DNA of 64,000 nucleotides from Zeimonas sp964538505 (GTDB lineage: Bacteria > Pseudomonadota > Gammaproteobacteria > Burkholderiales > Burkholderiaceae_E): assembly GCA_964538505.1 (NCBI GenBank), contig CAZIDY010000015.1, positions 6,208 to 70,207 of the forward strand, in the 5' to 3' direction. The position numbers and the translations under genes were made by a program. A model generated the notes under the pieces. The model saw only the letters and a program-made list of their open reading frames with translations. It made no database searches and was not told the origin of the DNA. This document shows positions 8,412-16,832 of this stretch, one piece after another (the first letter of the stretch is position 1; every line of letters begins with the position of its first letter).

Positions 8412-8910
8412 TTCCGCATTCCGCTACATCGGCCAGGCCATTCTCTACGCGCTGTTCGCGGCCTTCGTCGTCTATTTTTCGACCTCGCCCCCCTATCGGC
8501 ATCTCGACGACGATCAGGGGCTGCTGCGCCTGTCGTTCCGTCATCCGGGCCAGATCGCCGCCGACTGTCGCAAGCGCACGCCCGAGGAACTCGCGAAGCT
8601 GCCGCCGCAGCTGCGTACCGAGATGGAATGCGGCCGTGAGCGTTCGCCGGTGCAGGTGCGCGTCGAGCTCGACGGAAAGCTGCTGTTCGACCGCGTTCAC
8701 CAGCCGGCGGGGCTGCAACGCGACGGTGCGGCGAGCGGTCATTTCCGGCTGCCGATTCCGGTCGGCGAGCACGAGATTCGCGTGCAGGTCAACGACGACG
8801 TGCGGGTGAAGGGCTTCAACCACGAAGGCGAGCGGCGTGTCGACGTGAAGCCGGGCCAGGTCGTGCTGATCGACTTCCTCGCCGACCAGGGCGGGGTAAT
8901 CATCCGATGA
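8395..8910 (+). CDS. Membrane-anchored hypothetical protein of the heme-copper cluster
   Basis: A 171-aa protein with one N-terminal helix (about residues 13-29) followed by a predicted periplasmic, beta-rich domain. Two cysteines (C57 and C79 in this start) sit in an otherwise cysteine-free domain and could form a disulfide. It overlaps the end of the preceding fusion gene by 17 bp and the next gene by 4 bp, so it is tightly coupled. ATG 8395 has GGGAGAG upstream. I do not recognise the family; an assembly or subunit role is inferred only from position. Confidence 0.7.
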   Translation: MAQSTSSAFRYIGQAILYALFAAFVVYFSTSPPYRHLDDDQGLLRLSFRHPGQIAADCRKRTPEELAKLPPQLRTEMECGRERSPVQVRVELDGKLLFDRVHQPAGLQRDGAASGHFRLPIPVGEHEIRVQVNDDVRVKGFNHEGERRVDVKPGQVVLIDFLADQGGVIIR

Positions 8911-10388
8911 TGCGGGAAGCCCTGTTGCGTGGGCGGCCCGGATCCTTCGGGTCCGCGTTCACGCCCACCGACGACCGCTTCGATCTGGTGGTGCCCGCCA
9001 CCGAGCAGCGAACGATCGCCGCCGGCTGGCTCTTTCTCGGCATCGCCGCGCTGATCGGCGCGGGGCTGTTCTCGGTGCTGCTCGTTCTCGCGCGCACGCC
9101 GTACGTGGCGGCGCTGGTTCCCGGCATCGACTTCTTCCGCGTTGCGCTCGTCGTTCACGTCGACCTGTCGGTGCTCGTCTGGTTCGTCTCGATGGCCGGG
9201 ATGCTGTGGACGATCGACACTTCGCCGCGCTGGATCGGGCTCGGCTGGTTCGCGCTCGCCGTCACCGCGGTCGGCACGCTGTTCATGGCGGCGGCACCCT
9301 TCACCGGCGTTGCCGTTCCGGTGATGGCGAACTACGTGCCGGTGCTGCTGAGCGACACCTTCCTCTACGGGCTGTGCATCTTCGGCGTCGGCTTCCTGCT
9401 GCTCACGTTGCGCTCCTTCGTCGCGCCGGTGCGGATGAGCCTGCGGCTCGATGGCACCGATGCGCTGCGTTTCGGCCTGAAGGCGGCGGCGGTCTCGAGC
9501 GCCTTCGCGCTGATGGCGATGGCGTGGTCGATCATCGAGGTGCCGCGCGAGCTCGATCCGGCGACGTACTACGAGCTGCTGTTCTGGGGACCGGGGCACG
9601 TCATCCAGTTCACGTGGACGCTGCTGATGCTCGTCGCCTGGGGCTGGCTCGCGACGCTGATCGGTGCGCCGCTATCGCTCAGCCCGCGCGTGGTCGCGCT
9701 GCTGTATGCGATCGGGCTGTTGCCGGTGTTCTTTGTTCCGCCGATCTACCTGAACTGGACGATCCTTTCGGTCGAGCACCAGAGGATGATGACCTGGCTG
9801 ATGCGCTTCGGTGGTGGACTGGCAATCCTGCCGATGGCGCTCGCGCTCGCAGTGGCGCTCTTTCGCCGCGTGCCGCAGGACGCAACGACGCGGCCATTGC
9901 GCGCGGCGCTGATCACTTCGCTGCTGCTCTTCAGTGTCGGCGGCGGGATCGGCTTCCTGATCGAAGGCTCAGACGTACGCGTGCCGGCGCACTACCACGG
10001 CTCGATCGTCGGCGTCACGCTCGCGTTGATGGGCCTCGCGTACGCGCTGCTGCCGCGGCTGGGCTTTCGGGCACCGGGCAGTCGCATTGCGCACTGGCAG
10101 CCGTGGCTGTACGGCACGGGGCAGCTGCTGCACATCTTCGGTCTCGTCTGGTCGGGCGGCTACGGTGTGCAGCGCAAGGTCGCCGGTGCCGAGCAGGCGC
10201 TGCGCACGCCGCAGGAGGTTTTCGGGATGGGCGTGATGGGGCTCGGCGGCGCGATCGCGATCGTCGGCGGCTTCCTGTTCATCTGGGTGGTGCTCGCTTC
10301 GGTGCGCGGCGGTCGTCGGCCGCGCGGCGAGCGGGTGTCGGCGGCCGCCGGCGCCGCTACGGTTCACGGGCGTGTGAGCGAATCGTGA
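8907..10388 (+). CDS. Divergent heme-copper subunit I homologue with Glu-His in place of the CuB His-His pair
   Basis: A 493-aa protein with about 12 membrane helices and the outline of heme-copper subunit I. H84 (helix II) and H364 fit the low-spin heme; H362 in AHYHGS fits the active-site heme; H231 in GPGHVIQF fits the first CuB ligand. In helix VII the usual His-His pair reads E290-H291 (SVEHQRMM), and the residue four after H231 is Phe, not Tyr. The enzyme therefore cannot have a standard CuB/Tyr centre. A His/Glu-ligated metal, as in NO reductases, or a non-catalytic heme subunit is possible. It overlaps the previous gene by ATGA and the next by GTGA. Confidence 0.75.
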   Translation: MMREALLRGRPGSFGSAFTPTDDRFDLVVPATEQRTIAAGWLFLGIAALIGAGLFSVLLVLARTPYVAALVPGIDFFRVALVVHVDLSVLVWFVSMAGMLWTIDTSPRWIGLGWFALAVTAVGTLFMAAAPFTGVAVPVMANYVPVLLSDTFLYGLCIFGVGFLLLTLRSFVAPVRMSLRLDGTDALRFGLKAAAVSSAFALMAMAWSIIEVPRELDPATYYELLFWGPGHVIQFTWTLLMLVAWGWLATLIGAPLSLSPRVVALLYAIGLLPVFFVPPIYLNWTILSVEHQRMMTWLMRFGGGLAILPMALALAVALFRRVPQDATTRPLRAALITSLLLFSVGGGIGFLIEGSDVRVPAHYHGSIVGVTLALMGLAYALLPRLGFRAPGSRIAHWQPWLYGTGQLLHIFGLVWSGGYGVQRKVAGAEQALRTPQEVFGMGVMGLGGAIAIVGGFLFIWVVLASVRGGRRPRGERVSAAAGAATVHGRVSES

Positions 10389-11332
10389 TCCGCTGGCTGG
10401 CGATCGCCGCCTGCGTGCTCACCGTCTGCATCACCGCGTCGAGCGCGTTCATTCGTCATTCGCAGGCCGGGCTCGGGGTGGTGGCGCCGACTGCGGATGC
10501 AACGACGGCAGCGCAGAGCGTCGCCTCTCCGCCCGGCGTACGCACCGCGCGTGCGCTGCACCGCGTGAGTGCGATGCTCGTCGGCGTGCTGGTGTTGCTG
10601 ATCGCCGTCTTCGGATGGTCGTCGATGCGCACGGGCGCGCGCGTGGCGCTCGCCTTCGCGCTCGTCGATACCGCGTTCCTCGCGTGGCTCGGCCGCTTCA
10701 CGCCGCATCCGGTGCCGCTCGTCACGGTCGCCAATCTCGTCGGCGGCATTGCACTCGCTGCGGCCTTCGCGTGGATCGCCGCGTCGCCGCGCGCCGAGGC
10801 GCGAACGGAGGGCCGCAGCGCACCGGTGCCGGTCGGTCGTGATTCGACGGCGTTCGTCGTCGCGGCGTGGGCGCTGCTCGTCGTCGCCGCCTGGATCGGC
10901 ACGATGATCGGTGCGCACGATGCGATCGGTATCTGCGAAGGTGCACGTTGCGCAGGCACGGTGCAGCTCGATGCGAGCGCGCTCGATCCTATGCGCACGC
11001 CGCAGGCGCTCGAAGCAGCGGGCGCGCGCGGGCTGCACTGGCTGCACCGAGGGGTCGCCGCCGTCCTGGCAGTCGTCGTGCTGCTCGCCGCGCTGCGCGC
11101 GCGCGGCAATGGAAGGACGCTGGCGGCTGCTGCGATCGTCGTGCTGCTGCTCGCGCAGGTGCTCACCGGCGTCGGGACGACGCTCGGCCTGCAGCCATTG
11201 ACGACGGCGACGCTGCACAACGCGTTCGCCGTTTTGCTCGCGGTGATGCTCGCGGTGATCGCAGCGGCCGGAACACGCCGCGCACCAGATTCGTTCACCG
11301 CTTCCTCAAGGCTCGCTTCGCGACAGACGTGA
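10385..11332 (+). CDS. CtaA/COX15-like heme A synthase family protein
   Basis: A 315-aa protein with about 8 membrane helices in two similar four-helix halves, as in CtaA. Family-type histidines are present in LHRVSAM (H59), HWLHRG (H218/H221) and TLHNAF (H278). A cysteine pair (C184, C189) sits in the loop where CtaA proteins carry their redox-active pair. The first-half motif is altered to RHSQAGLGV. Family members convert heme O to heme A, so linkage here suggests that one of the two subunit I homologues may use an a-type heme. GTG 10385 overlaps the upstream stop. The last 27 bp run over the end of the convergent metallophosphoesterase gene. Confidence 0.72.
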   Translation: MIRWLAIAACVLTVCITASSAFIRHSQAGLGVVAPTADATTAAQSVASPPGVRTARALHRVSAMLVGVLVLLIAVFGWSSMRTGARVALAFALVDTAFLAWLGRFTPHPVPLVTVANLVGGIALAAAFAWIAASPRAEARTEGRSAPVPVGRDSTAFVVAAWALLVVAAWIGTMIGAHDAIGICEGARCAGTVQLDASALDPMRTPQALEAAGARGLHWLHRGVAAVLAVVVLLAALRARGNGRTLAAAAIVVLLLAQVLTGVGTTLGLQPLTTATLHNAFAVLLAVMLAVIAAAGTRRAPDSFTASSRLASRQT

Positions 11333-12379
11333 GGCCCGCGTCGTGATCCGGAAGGGCTCGCTCGCGTGCGGATCGACGTCGATGCGCACCCATCGGTCGG
11401 AGAGGGGCGAGCCGAAGCTCTCGACCCGCAGCAGCTTCGGAGCAATGCGCTCGACGCGGTGGTGGTGCGTGTCTCCGTGCAGGAACAGCGTCGGTCCGTG
11501 AAAGCCGTTGCTGGCGTTCTCCAGCAGTGACCGGAAGCCGGCGTAGCCGTCGGTCGACCATGGTCGGCGCCGTGCCGCCCCGAAGCGCGGATTCGCGTGC
11601 GCGATGACGACGACCGCGGTTGCCGATTCGTCGGCAGCGATGCGGTAGCTGTCGAGCAGCCATTGCGCGTTCGCCTGCGCGCGTCGTTCCCAGTCGCTGC
11701 GCGGCAACGCGTCGACGTTCAGTCCGTTGTTGCCGCCCGGTACGTTCAGCGTGACGAAGCGCACGCGCCGATGCGTCCAGCGCAGGTTCTCCGGCAGCCC
11801 GTCCGGGAAACGGTCGCTGTGGCGCTCGATGCCTTCGAGCGCGATCAGGCGGTGCCCGCTGGGCGGAAAGGGAGGATGCGGGTCGGCCATGCCCGCGCCG
11901 AAGGCGCGCCTGCGCAGCCATTCGAGGCGCTCGAGCGGATCGAAGCGGCCGGCTCGCGCGCCGGCGCAGTCGCTCCATTCGTTGTCGCCCGGCACGTAGA
12001 CGAGCGGCACCGGACTCGACTCGAGCTGCGTGATGCGGCCATCGAGCAGGCTGTCGCTGCACGGCTCCCAACTCGCCTTGATGTCGCCGACGTGCACCGC
12101 GAAGTGCAGGTCGGCGTCGAAGGACTCGAACACCGCTTCGAGCACGTGCACCTCGAGCAGGTTGTACGGGAGGTCGCCGATCAGCGCGAAGGCGAAGGCT
12201 CCGTCCGTTGCGACACCCGGCGCGTCAGCGGTTGCAACAGCGGTTGCAACAGCGGGTACCGCGCCCTGCCGGGCGTTCGTCACTGCGTTGTCGGCCGGCT
12301 GTGCGAGCGCGCCGGTGCGCGCGATCGCGCAGGCCGTCGTCGCGGCCGCCGCACCGAGCAGGCGTCGTCGCCGGTTCAC
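11306..12379 (-). CDS. Exported metallophosphoesterase (calcineurin-like)
   Basis: A 357-aa protein with an N-terminal RRRRLLG signal, Tat-like, followed by a hydrophobic stretch and a low-complexity Ala/Val/Thr linker (ATAVATA). The binuclear metallophosphoesterase motifs are recognisable: IGDLPY, HVGDIKA, PGDNEW, a later VIAHANP, and the final HGDTHHH. It probably hydrolyses a phosphoester outside the cytoplasm; the substrate is unknown. GTG 12379 overlaps the mutS stop as GTGA, so it is translationally coupled to mutS. Its 3' end overlaps the convergent CtaA-like gene by 27 bp. Confidence 0.82.
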   Translation of the reverse strand: MNRRRRLLGAAAATTACAIARTGALAQPADNAVTNARQGAVPAVATAVATADAPGVATDGAFAFALIGDLPYNLLEVHVLEAVFESFDADLHFAVHVGDIKASWEPCSDSLLDGRITQLESSPVPLVYVPGDNEWSDCAGARAGRFDPLERLEWLRRRAFGAGMADPHPPFPPSGHRLIALEGIERHSDRFPDGLPENLRWTHRRVRFVTLNVPGGNNGLNVDALPRSDWERRAQANAQWLLDSYRIAADESATAVVVIAHANPRFGAARRRPWSTDGYAGFRSLLENASNGFHGPTLFLHGDTHHHRVERIAPKLLRVESFGSPLSDRWVRIDVDPHASEPFRITTRASRLSRSEP

Positions 12380-15117
12380 GCCGGCTGCCGGGCGGCGAGC
12401 CGGGCGTGCAGCGTGTACAGCAGGTCGAGCGCGTCGCGTGCGCTCAGTGCGTCGGGGTCGAGATTGCGCAGGCGCGCGAGGACGTCTGCCTGTGTCGCGT
12501 CGAGGGCGTGCGTCTCGGGCGAACCGGATGGGCTCGTCGCCGGGGCATCTGCTCCTTCGCCGTCGACGCGCGATTCGCCCTGCGTCGATGTGTCCTCCGC
12601 GGCCTCGACAGCGAATGCGAACAGGTCGAGCTGCGGCTGCTGTGCGCGTGCGTGCGCCTCGAGCTCGCCGAGCAAGCGCTCGGCGGCACGCACCACCGGC
12701 TGGGGGACGCCCGCGAGCCGTGCGACCTGCAGCCCGTAGCTGCGGTTCGCCGGGCCGTCGCGCAGCGCGTGCAGGAAGACGATGCCGCCGCGACGCTCGG
12801 CCGCCGCCAGGTGCAGGTTGACCGCCTGCGGATGACGTTCGCTCAGGCGCGTGAGCTCGAAATAGTGCGTGGCGAACAGCGTCAGCGCGCGATTGTGCGC
12901 AAGCAGGCGCGCGGCGATCGCATGCGCGAGCGCGAGCCCGTCGAAGGTCGAGGTGCCGCGGCCGATCTCGTCCATCAGCACCAGCGAACGGTCGGTGGCG
13001 GCGTGCAGGATCGCGGCTGCCTCGGTCATCTCGACCATGAAGGTCGAGCGCCCGCCGGCGAGGTCGTCGGAGGCGCCCACGCGCGTGAAGATGCGATCGA
13101 GCGGGCCGATCTCGCATTCGTCGGCCGGCACGAAGCTGCCGCAGTATGCGAGCAGCGCGATCAGTGCGACCGAGCGCATGTACGTCGACTTGCCGCCCAT
13201 GTTCGGTCCGGTGATCAGCAGCATCCGGCGACTGTCTCGCATCACGCAGTCGTTCGGTACGTACTGCTCGATCGCCGCTTCGACGAGCGGGTGGCGACCG
13301 GCGCGGATCTCGATGCCCGGAATCGCGACGAAACGCGGGCGTACCCAGCGCAGCGTGTGCGCGCGTTCGGCGAGCGTCGCGAGCACGTCGAGCTGCGCGA
13401 TCGCGCGGCCGGCGCGCTGCCAGGAGCGGACCGAGGGCTCGAGCGATTCGACCAGCGTGTCGTACAACGCACGCTCGAGCGCGAGCGCGCGTTCGCGCGC
13501 CGACAGCGCCTTGTCCTCGAAGGCCTTCAGCTCGGCGGTGATGTAGCGCTCGGCATTCTTCAGCGTCTGGCGTCGCCGGTAGTCGTCGGGAACGCGCGCG
13601 CTCTGCCCGCGCGTGACCTCGATGAAGTAGCCGGCGACGCTGTTGTAGCCGACGCGCAGGTTCGCGATGCCGGTGCGCTCTCGTTCGCGCAGCTCGATCG
13701 CGGCGAGCAACGCGTCGCCGTCGCGGTCGATTGCACGCAGCTCGTCGAGCGTCGGATCGAAACCGTCGCGCAGCACGCCGCCGTCGCGCGCCTGCACCGC
13801 GGGTTCGTCGAGCAGCGCGTGCGCGATCGGCTCCCAGGCTTGTGGATCCAGCTCGAGCGCCTGCACGATCTCGCGAAAGGGCTCGCCGTCGAGCGCGGCG
13901 ATCGATTCGCGAAGGCGTTGCAGTACCGGCACCGCGTCGCGCAGCGCGGCGAGCTCGCGCGGGCGTACCGAACGCAGCGCGATGCGTGTCGCGACGCGTT
14001 CGAGGTCCGGCAGCAGGCGCAATTCGGCGAGCAGCGCTTCGTGGCCCGGCGGAAATTCGAGCAGCGTCTGCACGCAGTGCTGGCGCTGTGCGGCTACTTC
14101 CTGACGGCGCGGCGGCTCGAGCAGCCAGCGGCGCAGCAGCCGCGCACCGGCGCCGGTGGCGCATCGATCGAGCAGGCGCAGCAGCGACGGACCGTCGTCG
14201 CCGCGCAGGCTCTCGACGATCTCGAGGTTGCGCCGTGCGACCGCGTCGACGACGACCGATTCCTCGCCGTCGAAGACGCGCAGGCCCTGCAGGTGCGAAG
14301 GCGCATGTCCCTGCGTGCGTTCGACGTGCTCGACGAGTGCACCGGCGGCCGCGACCGCCGCATCGAGCGCCTGTGCACCCCAGGCGGCGAGATCGTGCGT
14401 GCCGAGCAGCTCGCAGAGCCGGCGCTGCGCACGACGCGCATCGAATTGCCAGGCCGGTGCGCGTGCGATCGCTGCGGCGTCGAGCGCCGGCTGCAGCGCT
14501 GCGGGCACTGGCGTGTGCTCGGCGAGCAGCACTTCGGCGGGACGAAGCCGGTCGAGCTCGCGGGCGAGCGCGTCGGCATCGAGCTCGGCGAGCCAGCATT
14601 CGCCGCTCGCCACGACCATCCATGCGGCGCCGAGACGCGACGCGGAGACCGGGCACAGCGCGAGCAGCACGGTGTCGTCGCGCTCGGGCAGCAGTTGCGC
14701 ATCGGTGACCGTTCCCGGCGTGACGATGCGCACGACCTTGCGCTCGACCGGCCCCTTCGTCGTCGACGGATCGCCGATCTGCTCGCAGACCGCGACCGAT
14801 TCGCCCATGCGCACGAGCCGTGCGAGATACTGCTCGACCGAATGCACCGGAACGCCGGCCATCGGGATCGGCGCACCCGCCGATGTGCCCCGGCGTGTCA
14901 GCGTGATGCCGAGCAGGCGCGATGCGCGCTCGGCGTCGGCGTAGAACAGCTCGTAGAAATCGCCCATCCGGTAGAGCAGGAGCCGCGACTCGTGCTCGCT
15001 CTTGATGCGCAGGTACTGCTGCATCATCGGGGTGTGTTCGGGGCTCGGAGCCGGGACGTGGGTTCCGGCGCGCAGCGCGGCGGAATCCGGGTTCGATTTT
15101 TCCATCCGGTGCGTCAT
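12376..15117 (-). CDS. mutS: DNA mismatch repair protein MutS
   Basis: A 913-aa ATPase that recognises mismatches and small loops and recruits MutL. The mismatch-reading Phe-x-Glu motif is F54/E56 in MGDFYELF. The Walker A loop TGPNMGGKST lies near residue 635, followed by DEIGRGTSTFDG (Walker B) and the FATHYFEL region. Compared with E. coli MutS (853 aa) it has about 24 extra N-terminal residues and an acidic insertion near the C-terminus. No start has a convincing Shine-Dalgarno; ATG 15117 is preferred, with ATG 15105 and a TTG at 15162 as alternatives. Confidence 0.95.
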   Translation of the reverse strand: MTHRMEKSNPDSAALRAGTHVPAPSPEHTPMMQQYLRIKSEHESRLLLYRMGDFYELFYADAERASRLLGITLTRRGTSAGAPIPMAGVPVHSVEQYLARLVRMGESVAVCEQIGDPSTTKGPVERKVVRIVTPGTVTDAQLLPERDDTVLLALCPVSASRLGAAWMVVASGECWLAELDADALARELDRLRPAEVLLAEHTPVPAALQPALDAAAIARAPAWQFDARRAQRRLCELLGTHDLAAWGAQALDAAVAAAGALVEHVERTQGHAPSHLQGLRVFDGEESVVVDAVARRNLEIVESLRGDDGPSLLRLLDRCATGAGARLLRRWLLEPPRRQEVAAQRQHCVQTLLEFPPGHEALLAELRLLPDLERVATRIALRSVRPRELAALRDAVPVLQRLRESIAALDGEPFREIVQALELDPQAWEPIAHALLDEPAVQARDGGVLRDGFDPTLDELRAIDRDGDALLAAIELRERERTGIANLRVGYNSVAGYFIEVTRGQSARVPDDYRRRQTLKNAERYITAELKAFEDKALSARERALALERALYDTLVESLEPSVRSWQRAGRAIAQLDVLATLAERAHTLRWVRPRFVAIPGIEIRAGRHPLVEAAIEQYVPNDCVMRDSRRMLLITGPNMGGKSTYMRSVALIALLAYCGSFVPADECEIGPLDRIFTRVGASDDLAGGRSTFMVEMTEAAAILHAATDRSLVLMDEIGRGTSTFDGLALAHAIAARLLAHNRALTLFATHYFELTRLSERHPQAVNLHLAAAERRGGIVFLHALRDGPANRSYGLQVARLAGVPQPVVRAAERLLGELEAHARAQQPQLDLFAFAVEAAEDTSTQGESRVDGEGADAPATSPSGSPETHALDATQADVLARLRNLDPDALSARDALDLLYTLHARLAARQPA

Positions 15118-15253
15118 GGGACGGCGAAGGCGCAGTATGCCGTCATTCGGCGGGCGTCCCAACCGCGCGCAGCGAGCGACGCGGGCGCGTCGCTGCTGCG
15201 CGATCGCCGACGCTGCGCCCGGAGGAGGGGCCGGACGGAGCGTCGTTCGCGCG

Positions 15254-15405
15254 CTCAGATGCGCGCTTCGAAGACGAGGTTGAACGGCGTCTGCGCGGTG
15301 CGCCGGAACTGGCTGAAGCCGGCCTGCCGAAGGCGTCGCGCTCGGCGTCGTAGTCGATGTAGCCGCTGGCGGCCATCGCGTTCATCCAGTCGCGTGCGTA
15401 GCTCT
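15254..15405 (-). pseudogene. Remnant of a class I SAM-dependent methyltransferase
   Basis: Two non-adjacent pieces of one gene are joined. Nearest 15405 the frame reads SYARDWMNAMAASGYIDYDAERDAFG, like the N-terminal winged-helix segment of Rv2258c-type methyltransferases, and it is preceded directly by an in-frame TAG. From about 15335 down to the stop at 15255-15257 a different frame reads LRQAGFSQFRRTA then TPFNLVFEARI, like the C-terminus of the same family. The SAM-binding domain between them is gone, and the two pieces are out of frame. The gene is clearly non-functional. Family assignment is from recall of typical end sequences. Confidence 0.65.
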
Positions 15406-15811
15406 ACCCGGAGGCCGTGCAGGACGGCGCCGTCGTCAATGTGCTCGAATACGACGAGATGCTCGAGTTCTCCGCAACCGCAGCGGAGTCGATCGCGGCA
15501 TTGCCGCCCACGCCGGCGTTGCCCGAGCTGCAGCGTAGTGCCGCGGAGCTTCGCGAGGCTTTCGTGCTCGTGTGGGTGGGTATCTGGATGCGATCCTGAT
15601 CGGGGTGCTGGCCGTGGTGCTCGTCGGCAAGGGCGTTTCCGCTCTGCTGGAGGCCGGGTACCTGCCCATCACCTGGTGGGAAGGCGGCCTTCGCCTCGAG
15701 CTGATCGGGCTATACCCGACGCTGCAGGGAGCGATGGCGCAGGCCGGGCTGGTGCTGCTGCTGCTGTTCGGCTTTCTGCTCTCGCAGCGCACGCGCGACG
15801 CGCGCCCGTAG
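15402..15811 (+). pseudogene. Remnant of an FTR1-family iron permease
   Basis: The first part (from 15402, no start codon) reads LYPEAVQDGAVVNVLEYDEMLEFSA, matching the N-terminal periplasmic domain of long FTR1 proteins. After about 15570 a different frame reads GYLDAILIGVLAVVLVGKGVSALLEAGYLP and then LIGLYPTLQGAMAQ, followed by a terminal helix, which matches the permease C-terminus. The central helices with the REGLE iron-binding motifs are missing, and there is a frameshift near 15570. It abuts the methyltransferase remnant at about 15400, as if a deletion or inversion fused two dying genes. Confidence 0.65.
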
Positions 15812-15862
15812 GGGCGCGCGGCGGCGCCCCGACGCAGCGTCGTGCGCAGAGCGCGCAGCGCG

Positions 15863-15887
15863 GCGCGTGCGCAAACTGCGCACGCGC
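15863..15887. terminator. Strong GC hairpin downstream of rnk
   Basis: GCGCGTGCGC and GCGCACGCGC form a perfect 10-bp stem with a 5-base loop (AAACT), lying 9 bp beyond the rnk stop and 52 bp beyond the permease remnant. There is no U-tract on either strand, so it is a stabilising or pausing hairpin or a bidirectional terminator rather than a classical intrinsic terminator. Confidence 0.45.
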
Positions 15888-15895
15888 TGCGCCAT

Positions 15896-16303
15896 TCAGC
15901 GCGTGAAGTCGCCGCTCGCCTCGGGCTGGAACAGCAGCTCGTCGATGCGCAGGCGCTGCACGGCGCCGGTGGGCGTCGTCCATTGCGTCTCCTCGCCCGC
16001 GCGACGGCCAAGCAGCGCCGTGCCGATCGGCGACAGCACCGAGACGAATCCGGCCGACGCATCGGCGTCTTCCGGATAGCAGACGGTGAGCGTGCGCTGC
16101 GTGCCGTCGCCGAGGTCGTGCACCGTGACGCGCGTGTACATCGTGACGACGTCGGCCGGCACTTCGCTCGGCGGAACGATGTCGGCGTCGTCGATCAGGT
16201 CGGTGAGCGTCTCGCCCGCCTGTCCCGCACGGCTGAGCAGGCGGTCGATGCGCACGTGGTCCAGTTCGTTCAACAGGCGAAACTGGTTCGAGGCTTGGGT
16301 CAT
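15896..16303 (-). CDS. rnk: Rnk-type GreA/GreB-like regulator (nucleoside diphosphate kinase regulator)
   Basis: A 135-aa cytoplasmic protein with a short N-terminal helical part and a C-terminal GreA/GreB FKBP-like domain: VPADVVTMYTRV, then LTVCYPEDAD, LSPIGTALLG. Rnk lacks the long coiled coil of Gre factors, binds RNA polymerase and competes with them. ATG 16303 is preceded by GGAG at a suitable distance. It is followed by a strong hairpin at 15863-15887. Family identity is clear; the target in this organism is unknown. Confidence 0.85.
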   Translation of the reverse strand: MTQASNQFRLLNELDHVRIDRLLSRAGQAGETLTDLIDDADIVPPSEVPADVVTMYTRVTVHDLGDGTQRTLTVCYPEDADASAGFVSVLSPIGTALLGRRAGEETQWTTPTGAVQRLRIDELLFQPEASGDFTR

Positions 16304-16832
16304 GGCGAACTCCGTGTAGAGGCGAACGCAGGAAGGTTGCGAAAGGGTGCGACGGGGCGTCGCGCAGCACGAGCCCCCGGGGCAGCCCGGCGATCTCGAA
16401 GGGGCGGATGGGTCGAGAGTGGATCGCCGGGCGGTCAGTCGAAAGCGGACATGCCCGATCGGCAGGCCGCCTCGATTCGTGCCCGGGCACCGGGCGCGCG
16501 CACGCGAGCGCCTGCGGGGGCGCCTTGTGGCGCGCCGGCACGCTGCTTCGCGATGCGGACGATCGGTACGTTCATTCGACTGGCTCGTCGGGTCGCACGC
16601 CGGAGCGGCGACGCGACACGGTGGTAAAGGGAAAAGAAAGCAAAACAGGAAAGCGCGGCCGCGGCACAAGCCACAAGCGAACGCGCCCGTCGCGACGGAT
16701 TCGTCGAGCCGGACGCGGGTGCGCTGTGCGTATGGTAGCCGACCGGGCGCAGATCGGCACCCTCGCGTTTCCCCGCCCGCACGGCGCTCATTCCGTACAT
16801 TGGGGCAGAATGGGCCGGCACAAGAGGGAGAC
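16304..16832. other. 529-bp intergenic stretch with no recognised gene
   Basis: The region separates rnk (minus strand) and the NUDIX gene (plus strand), so it should contain both promoters. Frames in it are arginine-rich and look non-coding. A purine-rich, lower-GC patch lies at about 16620-16655. I see no RNA gene, repeat or operator that I can support. Confidence 0.4.

Noticed and set aside
15863..15887. Classical intrinsic terminator after rnk
   Set aside because: The stem is excellent but no run of U follows on either strand, so only a hairpin or weak terminator is claimed.
12208..15906. A 1232-codon plus-strand open frame opposite mutS
   Set aside because: It runs antisense to the whole mutS gene, has Arg/Ala/Gln-biased composition, no domain, no ribosome-binding site, and extends through two pseudogene fragments. 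Long antisense frames are expected at this GC content.
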